Shown here piece after piece: positions 1 to 11,784 of a stretch of DNA of 64,000 nucleotides. Both the position numbers and the translations under genes were made by a program. Under the pieces are notes generated by a model that was not told where the DNA came from, searched no databases, and saw nothing but the letters and a program-made list of their open reading frames with translations. The stretch is from positions 108,266,897-108,330,896 of the forward strand of contig OX638370.1 in the NCBI GenBank assembly GCA_951812925.1. Direction: 5' to 3'. The stretch's first letter is position 1. Each line of letters opens with the position of its first letter. The DNA comes from Calliopum simillimum (lineage: Eukaryota > Arthropoda > Insecta > Diptera > Lauxaniidae).

Positions 1-300
1 AACTGAATGAAATTTTGGTCAAAGGTTTAAACCAATTTCATAAAGATAGAAGGCTGGCAACTCTATTCTATAAGCCATTCTCAGGGCTGGCAGATTGAGG
101 AAACTTTTCTCCTTTTGGGGAAAAATAAAAGCGGTGGAGAAATTTTGGTGAAATAATTAATGAAAATTTTTGTAACGGAGAATTTCCGGGGAAAAGGAAC
201 CCAAGCATTCGCTCTTGAATTGTTTATCGGTTTTGATCTCTCCATATCTATTTCACAGCATAAATTTGTGGAACTTTTCGTCGTTTAAATTTAAAGATTC
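1..300. other. Unassigned AT-rich sequence
   Basis: I see no open frame with family resemblance and no clear repeat structure here. Confidence 0.4.
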
Positions 301-301
301 T

Positions 302-960
302 GGCCTGTTCCGAAAACGGTGTGATTTAAATTACTTTTCATATAGGAAGCTTTTTGATGAACATGAGGAGTCGCACGATTAAAAGTATTAGAATCTTTTT
401 TGTGTAAAATTTCAGGTTCTGCAAATAATATTGATTTGCATTAACGAAAAAAGAACTGTTTAGGAAATATTCGATAGAAGCACCATTTTGATCTAAAAGC
501 TTCTGGAATGAAAAGTAAAGGCAACGGTCCATTCAGTACGTCGAGTACGTCACGTCGTTTTTTTCGACTGACAGCTAAGTTAAAAATATGAGTTTATATC
601 AAGTGTGACCCGATCAGTACATCTCCGTCAACGCAACGTACAAAAGTTGCCCAACTTTCGACGCACGTCGTTTGATTTGACAACCGTAAAATAAATTTAT
701 TTTCAATTTCATTTGTTGTTTTTTTTTTTCTTTGTCGTTTTTGTTTTATTTTTTGAATAATATTGGAATAAAAAAATATTGGAGCTGTGCAAGTGTAAAA
801 TTAAAATTTGAAATTAATATTATAAAAAGAATTGTGATGTTTTAATCCGTTTTGAAAGTATTCATTGGGCCAGGCTTCTCAGTCAAATGCGTCGCAGTCA
901 GTTGAAAAAAACGACGTGACGTATTCGACGTACTGAATGGACCGTTCGATTAATTGAAAG
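302..960. mobile_element. Broken GGCCTGTTCC-type MITE, probably interrupted by a second MITE
   Basis: The left end (302 to about 400) matches the left ends of the elements at 49746-50190 and 62974-63289: GGCCTGTTCC, then AATTACTTTTCAT and an AAGCTTTTTGATGA-like stretch. An inverted version of the inner TIR lies at 485-520. The outer right TIR is missing where a second inverted-repeat element (524-945) begins. Just after that element, TAATTGAAAG at 950 resembles the expected continuation of the right TIR. I infer nesting; the junction is too short to prove it. Confidence 0.5.
524..945. mobile_element. MITE with about 50-bp terminal inverted repeats
   Basis: The left end reads ACGGTCCATTCAGTACGTCG and continues through TACGTCACGTCG and a T run. 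The right end carries the same sequence in reverse complement (about 893-945) with a few mismatches over roughly 50 bp. The interior is AT-rich and non-coding. A target-site duplication is not obvious, so the superfamily is not assigned. Confidence 0.75.
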
Positions 961-1281
961 CAGTGTACTTTAAAAGATATCTTATTATAGTAAGTATATT
1001 TAAATAAATAAAAAAAATTCTGTTAATTCATTCATCAAAATTATTTGATTGGCATAAGAATTATTTGGGGAAAGTTTTAAGGAAAAAAAATGTTTGTTTT
1101 TTTTTTAAGAACTTGCATCTTTCATCATTACGTTATCTTTCGGGTCAAACTTTGGAGGTTCTACTGTATCGAGTATACTTGCCACTTGACATATATATCA
1201 GCTGTTCATCAGCTGTGCTGTATAAAATAAAAGGAAGCAAAAATTATAGTTATTGTATGATACACTTAGTATGAAATAGAA

Positions 1282-1824
1282 ATGTCAAATCAAACAAATC
1301 AGGACGAGTTTAAAACAAACACCACTCAAATATTAAAGGATGCCTGGTCGGTATGTTTAATAAAAGAAAAACTTATACTGTTAGACTATTTTCATTCATA
1401 AAAACCAATATTTTAAATCAAATAGATAAGACCTTGTGAAATGTATCAAGATGAGTACGATGATTGCACAAGCTTCAAGGCACGATTTCATCAATATTTT
1501 GTGCACGGCGAAAGTGTTGACTGTTCGCAATGGCAGCGTGATTTTGAGAACTGCGTACGTTATGAAAAATCCAATGGAAATGATATTGCCGCAGGAGAAG
1601 CTGTAGTAAAAAGTGAAACAGAACGTCGAGATGCGCGAATGAAAGCTCATTACGGTAATAACACATGGAAACGTCGCACTAGTCCGCCATCTGACTGGTC
1701 TAAGCCACTGCCTGAATGGTTTGCGAAACGCAATGAAAACACATTTTTGGAGGTAAAGCAAATGGAGTTGAACGGTCAGGCACCGATACAAGACGAAGTG
1801 AAATCGTATTGTGTAGTTATGTAA
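1282..1824 (+). CDS. C22orf39/PANTS-like (UPF0545) small cysteine-rich protein
   Basis: Two coding exons, 1282-1350 and 1426-1824, give 155 residues. The GTATGT donor at 1351 and AATAG acceptor at 1425 join in phase 0, so the second exon starts IRPCEMYQDEYDDC, the conserved start of the UPF0545 domain. The core holds two CX9C pairs (CEMYQDEYDDC and CSQWQRDFENC) on either side of ARFHQYFVHGE, which gives the family its CHCH-like look. A conserved tail PPSDWSKPLPEW follows. The last four residues are CVVM, which fits a CaaX prenylation box. The vertebrate homologue has been linked to synapses and mitochondria; the role in flies is not known to me. The start at 1282 is the first in-frame ATG with a good splice to exon 2. 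Starting at 1441 would cut off the first conserved cysteine. Confidence 0.85.
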
Positions 1825-2867
1825 AATTTTCAGTTTTATTAAAAAAATTCAGTTTATAAAATTGCTAAAAAATTAAGAAACCAACATTTTTTATGTCTAT
1901 CTCGTACCAACTTAAGACTATAAAACAAATTTCAAGTTCAATTGTATATTGAACGAGTTAATAACATTTAAAAAAAAGACAGCAAAATTTTCAGTACAGC
2001 ACAAAACATAAGATTAGGTCAAAATTTCATGTTTTTGGTTTTTGACGGTAGGCATGCTACTTATTTGATTGCACCCATTATTCACTTAATTTACATTCTT
2101 TCAAAGTGTGGAGGTTGGGTAAACTCACTTGCATTGGTATTTTTAATCACCTTAAAATTGTATGTTCAGAATATGTCTCAGCAATGAATCCAACCTTAAC
2201 TTGACAAGCTATAAAATGTACTCCACCTCTAATATAGAGCTTTCCTGTTAATTTTTGTTTTAGAAGATAACGTTCCTTTTTCAGTGGTACATCATTCTTT
2301 TCATAATGCGGACTAAATATGGTCAGCTACACGATCTGGAGAGAGAAAAGTAACTTACAAGGTGTTTTAACGAACATAAATAGTTTTATTACCAGAGTCC
2401 TAACCTAAACCTAAAGCCAACAGGTATGTGTTGTTCGATCAATCCACGTTTCCAACACACATATTCAATCATATTGTTTTTTAAACAATAGACAGTTGCA
2501 CTATTGTACAAAAAACTAAATTAACGATCTGTTCAAATATTAAGTCATCTTTTTGCAATATTATAATCAAATAAATAAGAATGGTTTTGATTATATTCAA
2601 TAAAATAAAAGTAATAGAAATTATGCAGATGGCAAATACTGAGGATATCCATTGTCGCTGTTCTGTTGATACAGTTGCTTCGACACGAGTAAAATTATTA
2701 AGCTTTCAACTGAATCTATGCAAGTTTCAGTATCATCACGGTTTATTGCTATATAAAAATTATCAACTTTTAATTAGCTTTCCTTTGTGTTAAGACTATC
2801 TCAGTACAAAATTCGATAAAAATCGGTACAACAGCTTATCACTGATTTTGATTTATACTATTTAGGG
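1825..2867. other. Intergenic sequence, nothing recognised
   Basis: AT-rich sequence downstream of the UPF0545 gene, probably including its 3' UTR. I see no further exon, RNA gene or terminal inverted repeat. Confidence 0.4.
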
Positions 2868-3350
2868 GCGTGACACCGCCTACTGAAAAACATAAAGGTC
2901 ATTTTATCATTCCTTAGTGCTAACCCATAAAATCGATGCAGTGGCTTCGCCGTGAGAGCGTTTTTTCCATTAAGGGTCGTGGCACTGCCCACTAAAAAAC
3001 ATAATGGCCATTTTATCGTTCCTTAGTGCTAACCATATCTCCATACCAAATTTCATAAAAATCGATGCAGTGGTTTAGCCGTGAGAATGTTTTTTCCTAT
3101 TTAGGGTTGTGGCACCGCTCACTGAAAAACATAATGGGCATGCTGTCGTTGCTTAGTGCTAACCATATCTCCATACCAAATTTCGTGAAAATCGATGCAG
3201 TGCTTAGCCGTGGGAGTGTTTTTTCCATTTAGGGGCGTGGCACCGCCCACTTAAAAAAAAATTCATGCAAATGGGTGGAGATTTAGGTATAGAAACAGGG
3301 ACTGAATCGATTTCGTTTGCCTATTTATATAAGTATATAGATTATGATTT
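2868..3350. repeat. Tandem dispersed repeat, about 125-bp unit, 3-4 copies
   Basis: Each unit contains GGGCGTGGCACCGCCCACT, then a TTTATCGTTCCTTAGTGCTAA stretch, then ACCAAATTTC and an ATCGATGCAGTG - AGCCGTGAGA - TTTTTTCC block. Three fairly complete units and a partial one run to about 3253, followed by a segment containing AACAGGGACTGAATCG. The same family recurs at 17690-17970 and, inverted, at 62470-62630. It has no coding capacity. Confidence 0.8.
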
Positions 3351-3417
3351 GCTTTTTTCAAAACATTGCGAAGTATGCTTTGTTTGATCTTTTAAGCATA
3401 TCAATCGATGCAAGGAG

Positions 3418-3572
3418 ACTTTCAGTTTTTAGTTTCAATTTTCAGTTACACTGTGCAAAAAGATAGCTCAAAATATATAATAAAGAGGTCGCGCATCTCA
3501 GTTTTAGTTTCAGTTACACTGTGCAAAAAAATTAGCTTAAAAAAATATAATTTAGAGGTCGCGCAACTCAAA
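3418..3572. repeat. Two-copy tandem repeat, about 70-bp unit
   Basis: Two adjacent copies share TTTCAGTTACACTGTGCAAA, an AGCTCAAAA/AGCTTAAAA stretch and GAGGTCGCGCA. No coding potential is seen. Confidence 0.7.
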
Positions 3573-4761
3573 AACAACAATTTTTGAACCGGATTTTTGA
3601 CTTTTTTTGGAATTGAAAATTAATTTTTAATTGAACTTTTAGTCATATACGTATATTTGCAAAGATCGATTTACATATAAATCTATCTATGTATTTTGGA
3701 ATTTTTAAGTAAAATAGCTGTTGTAATTGCAAAATTCGAAAACGCAGAAAAATATAATCCCTAGAAGGAAACTCATGAACAAAAATCAAAAATATCTTCA
3801 ACTCTTGAAAGGATTATGTTAAGGTTTGTGAGACAAATCCCCTTTGCATCTTATAATGATGTCAAAAGAGAGTTTTCTGTGGATATCAATACTTCGACTA
3901 TTCCCAAAAGACAAATAAATAATATGTAATTTAAAAGCAAAGAGGCCAAGAAAAATATCTTTTCTGTCCAAACAGAAAGTTTCTAAAAGGTTACTTTTCG
4001 TAAGGCAGCATGCCAGTGACGAAATGGAGCAATATCCAGTGGACGCACAGCTGATCTGCAAAGCACCAAAATCATAGACAGAGCATAGACACAACATTAG
4101 AATAACGTTAGAAAGTCTACACATAAAAAAAAGAAAAATAAAGCGATGAACAAGAAAGAAGATGTAGACAACATAAGCTCCATCTATAACATTTTGTTAA
4201 CATATATATGTAGGTTTTTTCTGTTTCTTTTCTTTTTTCAAGTCTTTAATGTTTACATAATAGGTTATTACATTTTATCTTTTGTGGTTTAATGTTTATT
4301 AGTATTGGTTAGAAAACATTTGTATATTGGAGTCAACATACTGTTTACGAAAATTTATAGTTAGTTTTAAGGAAGACGCACTGATGAAGCAGCCAAAAAA
4401 AGAACTGCGAAACGTCGGCAAATAAATAAAAAATTAATTTTTCAAACTCAAAAAAAAAGTTTTTCAAACGGTTTTTTGTTTTATTTTTTTCGGTCGCTAT
4501 AATCAGCCTTTTAAAAAAAGGCAACAATTTTTCCCATTTTACAGTGATATTTTAGCTAATTTTACTGTACCATTAACGTTTAAATGGATTTTAAACTTAA
4601 TCGGGTTAAGGAATATGTAATAAATAAATAAAAGAAACTTGCGTTGCAATCAATTGATATTATTTCTAATCCAATAAATAAAATTTTGCTGATAATCTTC
4701 TTATAAGTATATAATAATTAAATAGTGTCGGTACATAGATTTATAAAGTTTCTGCCAAATA
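3573..4761. other. Intergenic AT-rich sequence
   Basis: There are weak open stretches on both strands near 3800-4130, but no family resemblance and no splice context that I can support. No repeat boundary was found. Confidence 0.35.
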
Positions 4762-6492
4762 CAGTAATCAGTAATCCCCGCTTATAAGCATTTCTGAAAA
4801 TGAATGATTTTCGGTGCATATAAGCGGGATTTTCGGTGCATATAAGCGGGAAATGCATATAGAAAAACTCGGTTATATGCATGAAAAGTGCATATATTAA
4901 AATTCGGTTATATGCACGAGATATGCTTATATAGAATCTTAGTTTCATAAATGCTGATACTTAATGCAAACTAACTACAAACCTTCTAAAATATTTTTAA
5001 AGGCAAAAAGTTGTGAAAAAAATAATAAATATTACAGTAAAAAAATAAAAAACAAAGCCAATCAGAAAATATAAGTATATAAAGTTTATGTAACACTAGA
5101 CAACAGCCAAAATTTTGCAAACCGTATTTTATAAACTAATTTGAGGTCACTGGGTCTAAAAATCGTTTTTTTTTTTTCTAGGGACCGTTCTTTGAGCCAA
5201 AAATTGGTTTTTTGAGGTTATAGCTCTTTTTTTAAGAAAGGATTTGGAGAAACCTAATTTCGATCGAATTTATTTTTACACTGTTTTAAAGAAAAAATCA
5301 TAGTGCTTCCAACAAATGTACCAATTATTTAAATCTGATTAAAATTGGCTAAGCGCAAAGTTAATTTTTATAATACGTAGTTTTTTACAACTTTTCATAA
5401 AAATGTCAGTTAAAACACGGAATTTTGGGCAAAAACTTATACATATGTATACACTTTTATTTTTATTTAATAGTGTAGCAATATAGGATCATATTTTAAA
5501 AAGATATTAAGGTTTCAGTAGATTAGATTTTTTATCGAAAAAATAAACAGGTACAAAAACGAGTTTTTTGCTCATAACTATTTTTTCTTCATTTGGTGGA
5601 AAAATGAAGATTTGGCGTTAAGAAACTATTTTTTGTATAGTATAGATAAATCGATTTTTATGTGTTTTTCAATCACGCGGTTGGAAGAATGCTCATTTAC
5701 TCAAAAGTAAAGCATTGTACGAAAAAAGTGTATTAGACATAAAATTTTTAGAATCGTCCAATAACTTTTCAAAAATTGGTCAAAGAAAACGAAATTAAAA
5801 AAGTTACAAAATTTCTGAATAATTCGCACTTATACTTTGGACGGTTTATAGCATTTTATGCTTTATACTCTTCTTATGCTTCATACGAATCGAATATTTT
5901 GATAAAAAATCGAAATGGTCTAACTTCACTGAAACCTTAACAACTTTTTGAAATCTGATCCTATTTTGGTTAACTTGGGATTAAATGTTCGCAATCAAGT
6001 GGACTGATAAATAAAAATAAAAAAGAGTATTTGTATAAACACTTGGCCCAAAAACCTTGTTTTATTTGTAAAAAACTTCAATAAAAATGAACTGTTGGTA
6101 CAGTTGTTGGAAGCGTTATGAGTTTTCTTTAAAACAGTTCAAAACTAACATTGAAATTTTCGATTATCTCAAGAACGATTTTCGGACTCAGCGACCCCAA
6201 ATTCATTTGAAAAACATGTTTTGCAAAGTGTTAGAAACACAATTTAAATATTTGAAATGTATTGTATTCATTGAAAAACAACAAAATTTTTTTCGCTGTC
6301 GTGCATATAACCGAGAATTGAGGAAAAAATTCGAGATTTTTTGGGGCTTATATCCGAGAAATGCATATAAGCGAGTGCATATAAAGGAGAAAAATGTTAA
6401 CAAATCTAAATGGCAAAATTAAATTGCACAAGTTTTAATGCATATAACCGAGAAATGCTTATAAACGGCGCGCATATAAGCGGGGATTACTG
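4762..6492. mobile_element. Pogo/Tigger-like TIR element with a large internal palindrome, non-autonomous
   Basis: The ends read CAGTAATCCCCGCTTATA (from 4769, with CAGTAAT duplicated from 4762) and TATAAGCGGGGATTACTG (to 6492). Both sides are flanked by TA. Subterminal arrays of GCATATAAGCGGG / CGGTTATATGC motifs fill 4795-4930 and 6300-6490. Between them lies a diverged inverted repeat of about 1.1 kb (roughly 5095-6235); one matching pair is GAGGTCACTGGGTCTA against the complement of GACTCAGCGACCCC. TIR sequence and TA flanks fit the Tc1/mariner-pogo group. I see no DDE transposase frame. Confidence 0.75.
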
Positions 6493-6764
6493 TACCTTGC
6501 AAAAATTGGGGGAAATAGGCGATGGGGCGTTGCATCATACATAAGGCCTTATCATGAATAAACATTCTCGAGAATTCAGATTGCCTTGCAATCTCCATTG
6601 CAGTCTGAAAAAAGATCTACAGTTCCACATTCAGCTTAATCAGAGGTTTCCACACTTTTGTTTCGAGAATATTTGTTCATTATAACGCCCATACAAAAAA
6701 AGCAAAATGTAATGACTGTGCACCTATTGCAATTGTCGTTATGAAATTTAGTGCATGTTCGTAC

Positions 6765-6875
6765 TCACCCCTATTATGAACTCCGGGCGAATATACTCCA
6801 AGCGAAAAAAACTCCATTTCGCATGAAGCAAAAAGTGAAAAATTCGTTTGAAATTTAATTTCACAATAGGGGTGA
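6765..6875. repeat. Short inverted repeat, 16-bp arms
   Basis: TCACCCCTATTATGAA at the left is mirrored by TTCACAATAGGGGTGA at the right, with one mismatch. A related arrangement lies near 51215-51315. It is probably a MITE remnant. Confidence 0.55.
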
Positions 6876-7282
6876 CTATGTGTATTGTGTCTAATATTCA
6901 CCAAGGTAAAATTGGGAGAGGATTGGCCAAGGGAGAGTTGGAAAAATAAATATACAGCCTGCGGTAAAATATTCTTTTGTACCCAGGTTTTAATCAGACT
7001 GCAGTTTATTGCTTCAATATTTTAATGTAGCATCCATGTCAAACGAACTGATATTCGACTATATCCTTAAATGTCATTTAGTATTTTAATCGTACTTTAG
7101 TACTTAAATATAAATCTTAAGTGAAATCGACTTATCGAGTTAGCCGTAACACTTCGAAAACAACAAATCATAAATAAACTTTATTTTATTGAATATACAA
7201 ATGTACAGATAATGTTAACAATTGATACGTTACGTCGATAGAAGAAGCTTTAATTATCTTCTTGAGGCTTTCTCATTTTTCC

Positions 7283-7290
7283 TATAAAAG
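7283..7290 (+). promoter_or_regulatory. TATA box of chitinase 1
   Basis: TATAAAAG lies about 60 bases upstream of the chitinase 1 start codon, so a start site near 7312 would leave a short 5' UTR. Chitinase 2 has a matching TATATAAA at a similar distance. Confidence 0.6.
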
Positions 7291-7345
7291 TTAAAACTGC
7301 ACTCGTTCAAAAGCACAGAACATTACAAGCCACTTAGGAATCAAG

Positions 7346-9828
7346 ATGAAATTTTTGTTCGCGGTGATTGCATTAGCCTGTTTGGCAGTGAACGTAAATG
7401 GAAGTAAGGATATCTATTATAGAGACACATTTAAGTTTCTTTTTAATATTAATCTTTCATAGAAATCATCAATTGTTACTATGGCACTTGGGCTGCATAT
7501 CGTCCTGGCAATGGTGCTTTTGAACCTTCCTTTATTGATCCATTCTTATGCACCCATATAAGTTATTCCTTTTTCGGAATTGGTGATGATGGCGCATTTA
7601 GATCTCTGGACACTTGGTTGGATATGGATGATGGCAGAGGTATATATTGCAACTACTGTTGGTGCTTTTACTCAATAGAATATTTTTTATTCGTCTTTCG
7701 TAGCATTCATTAGCAAAACTGTAGCATTAAAACAGCAAAATCCCAATTTAAAAGTAATAGCCGTCGTTGGTGGCTGGAATGAAGGTTCTGCAAAGTATTC
7801 GGCCATGGCTGCTGACGCTGGTAAACGTGCTCGTTTTATCTCGACTTCTGTGCAATTTGTGCTCGATCATGGTTTCGATGGCTTTGATTTAGATTGGGAG
7901 TACCCTGCGCAAAGAGGTGGTAGTTCAGAAGATAAAAGAAATTTTGTGAACCTGTTGGCTGAATTGAAGGGAGCGTAAGTGAACGTCAATGACTTGAAAG
8001 CTAATTTTACTGAAGGGCTTATGATAAAGTTCTAAGCTTAGCTGATCGGTTTAAGTCTGATCAGAAATCGAGATAGATCGTTCCATATGATTGAACAAAA
8101 TTTAGCATATTCATTTAAAAAATTTAGGGCAAAAACGGAACGAGCACTCTTTTTAATGCAAGCCAGCAATCACCACAATATTGTTTTGCTGGTAAACACG
8201 GAGCACTGACGTAGATTAGAGTCTATGAAACATGAATAGTTTTTATGATTTTAAAGTGCAATAAGTCCACTCAAGGTGCAAAAATAATGTCATAATATGA
8301 AATGGCTGGCATTTTGTTTGAAATAATTGATGATTGCATTGATGGCCTTAAGTTGAAAAAATGATATTGGGCAAATAACCTATTTTTATGGCACAATAAT
8401 GTGAATGACATTACTTTTGCCATCTTTCCTTTCAACAAAAAAAAAAAAAAAAACGAATCATATAAAATATAATACTAATAGCCTTATCATGTATGACGAA
8501 CAAATCGAGTGACTGATTTTCAACAGCTTCAAGTTAAGAGATTATTTGAAGTTTATGCTTACAAACTTTATTCTTTGAACTGAAATGAGCGCTTAGGTCA
8601 TACTAAGTTCTGAATAAAAAGTTTTAATCAGTTGATATTAATGAGTGAAAATCAGTCACTTTATTCGTTCGTCATACATGATAAGGCAATAAGTTATATT
8701 TTCCTCATCGCAAAAATGTATACACTGCACTGATATGAAGGCATCACTTTTATAAGAGATGGTGGAACCAGCTTGCTCGAATACATTTTTCCGTTCTGTC
8801 TTGTAAAGCATACTTTTGGGCGAGTTTTTACACTAATTTATAAATCATCTATGTATATTCTAATGCACCAAGTTGTATACAAAAAATCCATTTTACAGTT
8901 TATCATCACATGGTAAAACGCTTGGTATTGCCGTTGCTGCCACAGAAGCTTCTGCTAGTCAATCGTACGATGTTCCAGCTGTTGCAGCTAATGTTGACTT
9001 CATCAATGTCATGACGTACGATTTCTCTGGTGCGTGGGATTCCGTAACGGGCTTCAATGCTCCACTACATGGTAACGGCGTTAATAACGTAGAAACTTCG
9101 ATTAGATGGTGGCTTTCAGCAGGTACTTTAATAATCGATTCCAACATATATTTTTCTCCTCGTTGTGTTTATTTATTATAATACTCGTTTATTTAACAGG
9201 TGCTCCCGCTTCAAAACTACTACTCGGCGTAGGTTTTTATGGACGTACATTTACATTGGCTAACTCCGAAAATCATGGTGTTGGTGCACCCATAACTGGA
9301 GGTGGTGCAGCTGGTCCATATACACGTGAATCTGGTTACCTTGGTTACAATGAGATTTGTGAAGACAAGTCTTGGAACGTAGTATGGGACAATGTCGCTG
9401 ATGATCCATACGCCTGGAAGAGTAATCAATGGGTTGGTTTTGATGATACCCAAAGTATTGCACTAAAAGTTGAACTCATCAATTCGTTAAATTTGGCTGG
9501 TGCAATGTTGTGGTCCATTGAGACAGATGATTTCCGCGGCGCCTGTGGTCCACGTTATCCACTTTTGACCGCCATAAATAAGGGCTTCGGTAACAACGTT
9601 GAAGATCATCCAGCTCCGCCACCTGTTCCGACTCAACCAACAACAACAACAACAACAGCAACACCTGGAACACCTAGTGATGAAAATTGTAATGGTGCTG
9701 ATGGTTACTACCCCGCTGGCAACGACTGTAGATATTACTATCAATGTGTTGGTGGAAGAAGGTACAACTTTGAATGCGGCGCAAGTTTATGCTGGGATCC
9801 TTCGATTATGGGTTGCAATTGGCCCTAA
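7346..9828 (+). CDS. Chitinase 1: secreted GH18 chitinase with C-terminal chitin-binding domain (Cht4/Cht8-like)
   Basis: Five coding exons (7346-7403, 7463-7639, 7704-7974, 8899-9122, 9200-9828) give 452 residues. Residues 1-19 are a signal peptide (MKFLFAVIALACLAVNVNG). The GH18 barrel follows and contains DGFDLDWEYP; the DxxDxDxE residues are D137, D140, D142 and E144, the catalytic acid. MTYDFSGAWD and the late WSIETDDFRG complete the family signature. A Pro/Thr linker leads to a peritrophin-A (CBM14) domain with six cysteines at 407, 420, 426, 436, 441 and 449. The enzyme should hydrolyse chitin outside the cell, in peritrophic matrix or gut, as group IV chitinases do. Chitinase 2 at 37026 has the same exon lengths (first four exons) and phases. 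Intron 3 (924 bp) holds a small MITE. A polyadenylation signal is at 9907. Confidence 0.95.
8481..8687. mobile_element. 207-bp MITE in chitinase 1 intron 3
   Basis: Arms of about 42 bp start GCCTTATCATGTATGACGAA and end with its reverse complement. AATA is present on both flanks (8477-8480 and 8688-8691), a possible 4-bp target-site duplication. Confidence 0.8.
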
Positions 9829-9906
9829 TTCATTAAGTTACACTAAGCACAGAAAATTAAATTTTCGTTTACTTTGCATTTTTATTAAATTGTAATAAGC
9901 AAACAA

Positions 9907-9912
9907 AATAAA
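9907..9912 (+). promoter_or_regulatory. Polyadenylation signal of chitinase 1
   Basis: AATAAA lies 79 bases after the stop codon, as expected for a short 3' UTR. Confidence 0.6.
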
Positions 9913-11784
9913 CATTGAAAGAGCAGTCATTTAACCGATAACTTTGTTAATAACGTAATTCTCCAACTAACTGATCATATGTTGAATATCAGATTATAAT
10001 TGTAGTTTCTAGAAAAAAGTTTCAGGGATTATGATTACTTCCGTAAACTGAAAAACCACCCAAGATTATTAGCGGATTTAGAACAATTGGCATTTGGGAC
10101 ACAAAGGGAAATTTGTCATTCCCTTTATTCAAATAATCAAATGCGATCTATGGGATTAACGTAGTAAGTAATATTTAATGGGTTTTTTTCATTCATTACA
10201 AATAAAAAAAATTTTTAGAATTGTTTTCCTCTTGCCCTGTTTATTGCTGGCGATCGTAAAGCTGACCGCTGCTTCGATTATTATGAAATGTGGTATGGAG
10301 ATAGGGATAATAGCCACGCCTCTAAAGAGAAAATGAACAGACATGGTGCATTATTACCGCAAATAACTACAGCATTTTGAAAACTTTCGTGTGTGTGAGG
10401 TGCCACGCTCTCCTGTCCGAATAAACTAAGTTTCTGATCAAAGCTTAAATCTACTATTCTTAGTATTTCAGTGAAATTTGGCTGGATTATCTCTAAAAAA
10501 CACTTTCAGCGTGGCATTTTGAAGCTTTTGCTTATATATGCCTGCCACGTTTGCTGTGTTTTACATAAACACATTGAACAATAAGCTCAAAGCAACATAT
10601 CATCTGATCCAGTTCTTGTTTGGTAGCAAAAAACAATCAAAATTAGATTTGTAATTATTTAATGTTACATTATGAAAATCTGACTGGGACAAGACAAAAA
10701 CAAAGCTTAAAGCATTTATCGCCATCTGTTATCAAAAAAAATGTTTACACTTTGCATTTTTTTTAAAAATTTTTATTTTTAATTTTTTAAAGATAAGCAA
10801 AAAAAATAAATTTATACATATATGTAAACATGTACATATGTCGCCGGTTGACAAGTGAAACTCATTAAGTTACATATGCTTACAATGCAAAAGAATTCAT
10901 AAGTTTATGTTTAAGATTTACACAAGCATACTTAGCAGTTTTCGCTTGCCTACCAGGATATGTATGTACATATTGTATGTATATTTTTGTGTACAAACAA
11001 TTAATTTGTTATTAATTATATGATCATTAGATTTTTTTTTAAACTATACATATTTAATATAAACTAGTTCATATCGTAAATATGTAGTTGGGTACACTAA
11101 ACTAATTGTTAGAAAAAAATGGGTTCTACTTGAAGTAGTCTTAATGTTTTAAGTTTCTTTTCTTGTTGTGAGAAGTAGTTTTTGTTGAGAATATATAGCA
11201 TTGGTAGAAATCTGTGAAAAAATAAGAAATTTATTGATTTACTATGTGATTTACTTAATAATGGCTTCAAAAATAATATAAACAAAAAACGAAGCATATT
11301 ACCTGAATTAATTTGTCGCATTATCCTTATTGAAAGCTTGCTCTGAATTTGGTGATCTTGTATTATTATTTTAATTGAATTATTGTGGTTTTAAGTAAAA
11401 TAGTTTTTATATTTTATACAAATTCATTTGATCTTTCTAGGTATATTAAATTTTAAATCAAAAGTTAGAAATTAAATATCAAATTCATACGGTGTTTTTT
11501 AATTATAAGAAAAGAAATTCAACATTTTTAATATAAAAATTATTGAGATTTGTAATTTTGAAGATAAAAATATGTAATTTTCTTTTGTACAAAAAAATGT
11601 GAACAATTTCAAAATTTTCAATTTTAAAATTGCTTTCTCACAAAATGCTACACAATACAAAGCAAAAATGTCATTGTCATTGATTGTTACCTTCAAAATA
11701 GACCTTACATTTTAAATCAAACTGGTAAAATATTTTATAGATCCTTCAACTTTCTACCTTTAATCAAGATTTAAGTTTAGTTTT
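9913..11784. other. Gap between the 3' ends of chitinase 1 and Adf1
   Basis: The two genes converge here. The right part probably contains the Adf1 3' UTR on the minus strand. No TIR pair, RNA gene or additional exon was recognised. Several CATATGTA/TACATATG runs lie near 10815-10990. Confidence 0.4.

Noticed and set aside
3819..4124. 101-residue minus-strand frame
   Set aside because: It has no domain, no splice context and no sequence I recognise.
9220..9744. Minus-strand frames opposite chitinase 1 exon 5
   Set aside because: They are shadows of the coding strand, including the poly-Cys read of the CAACAA linker repeat.
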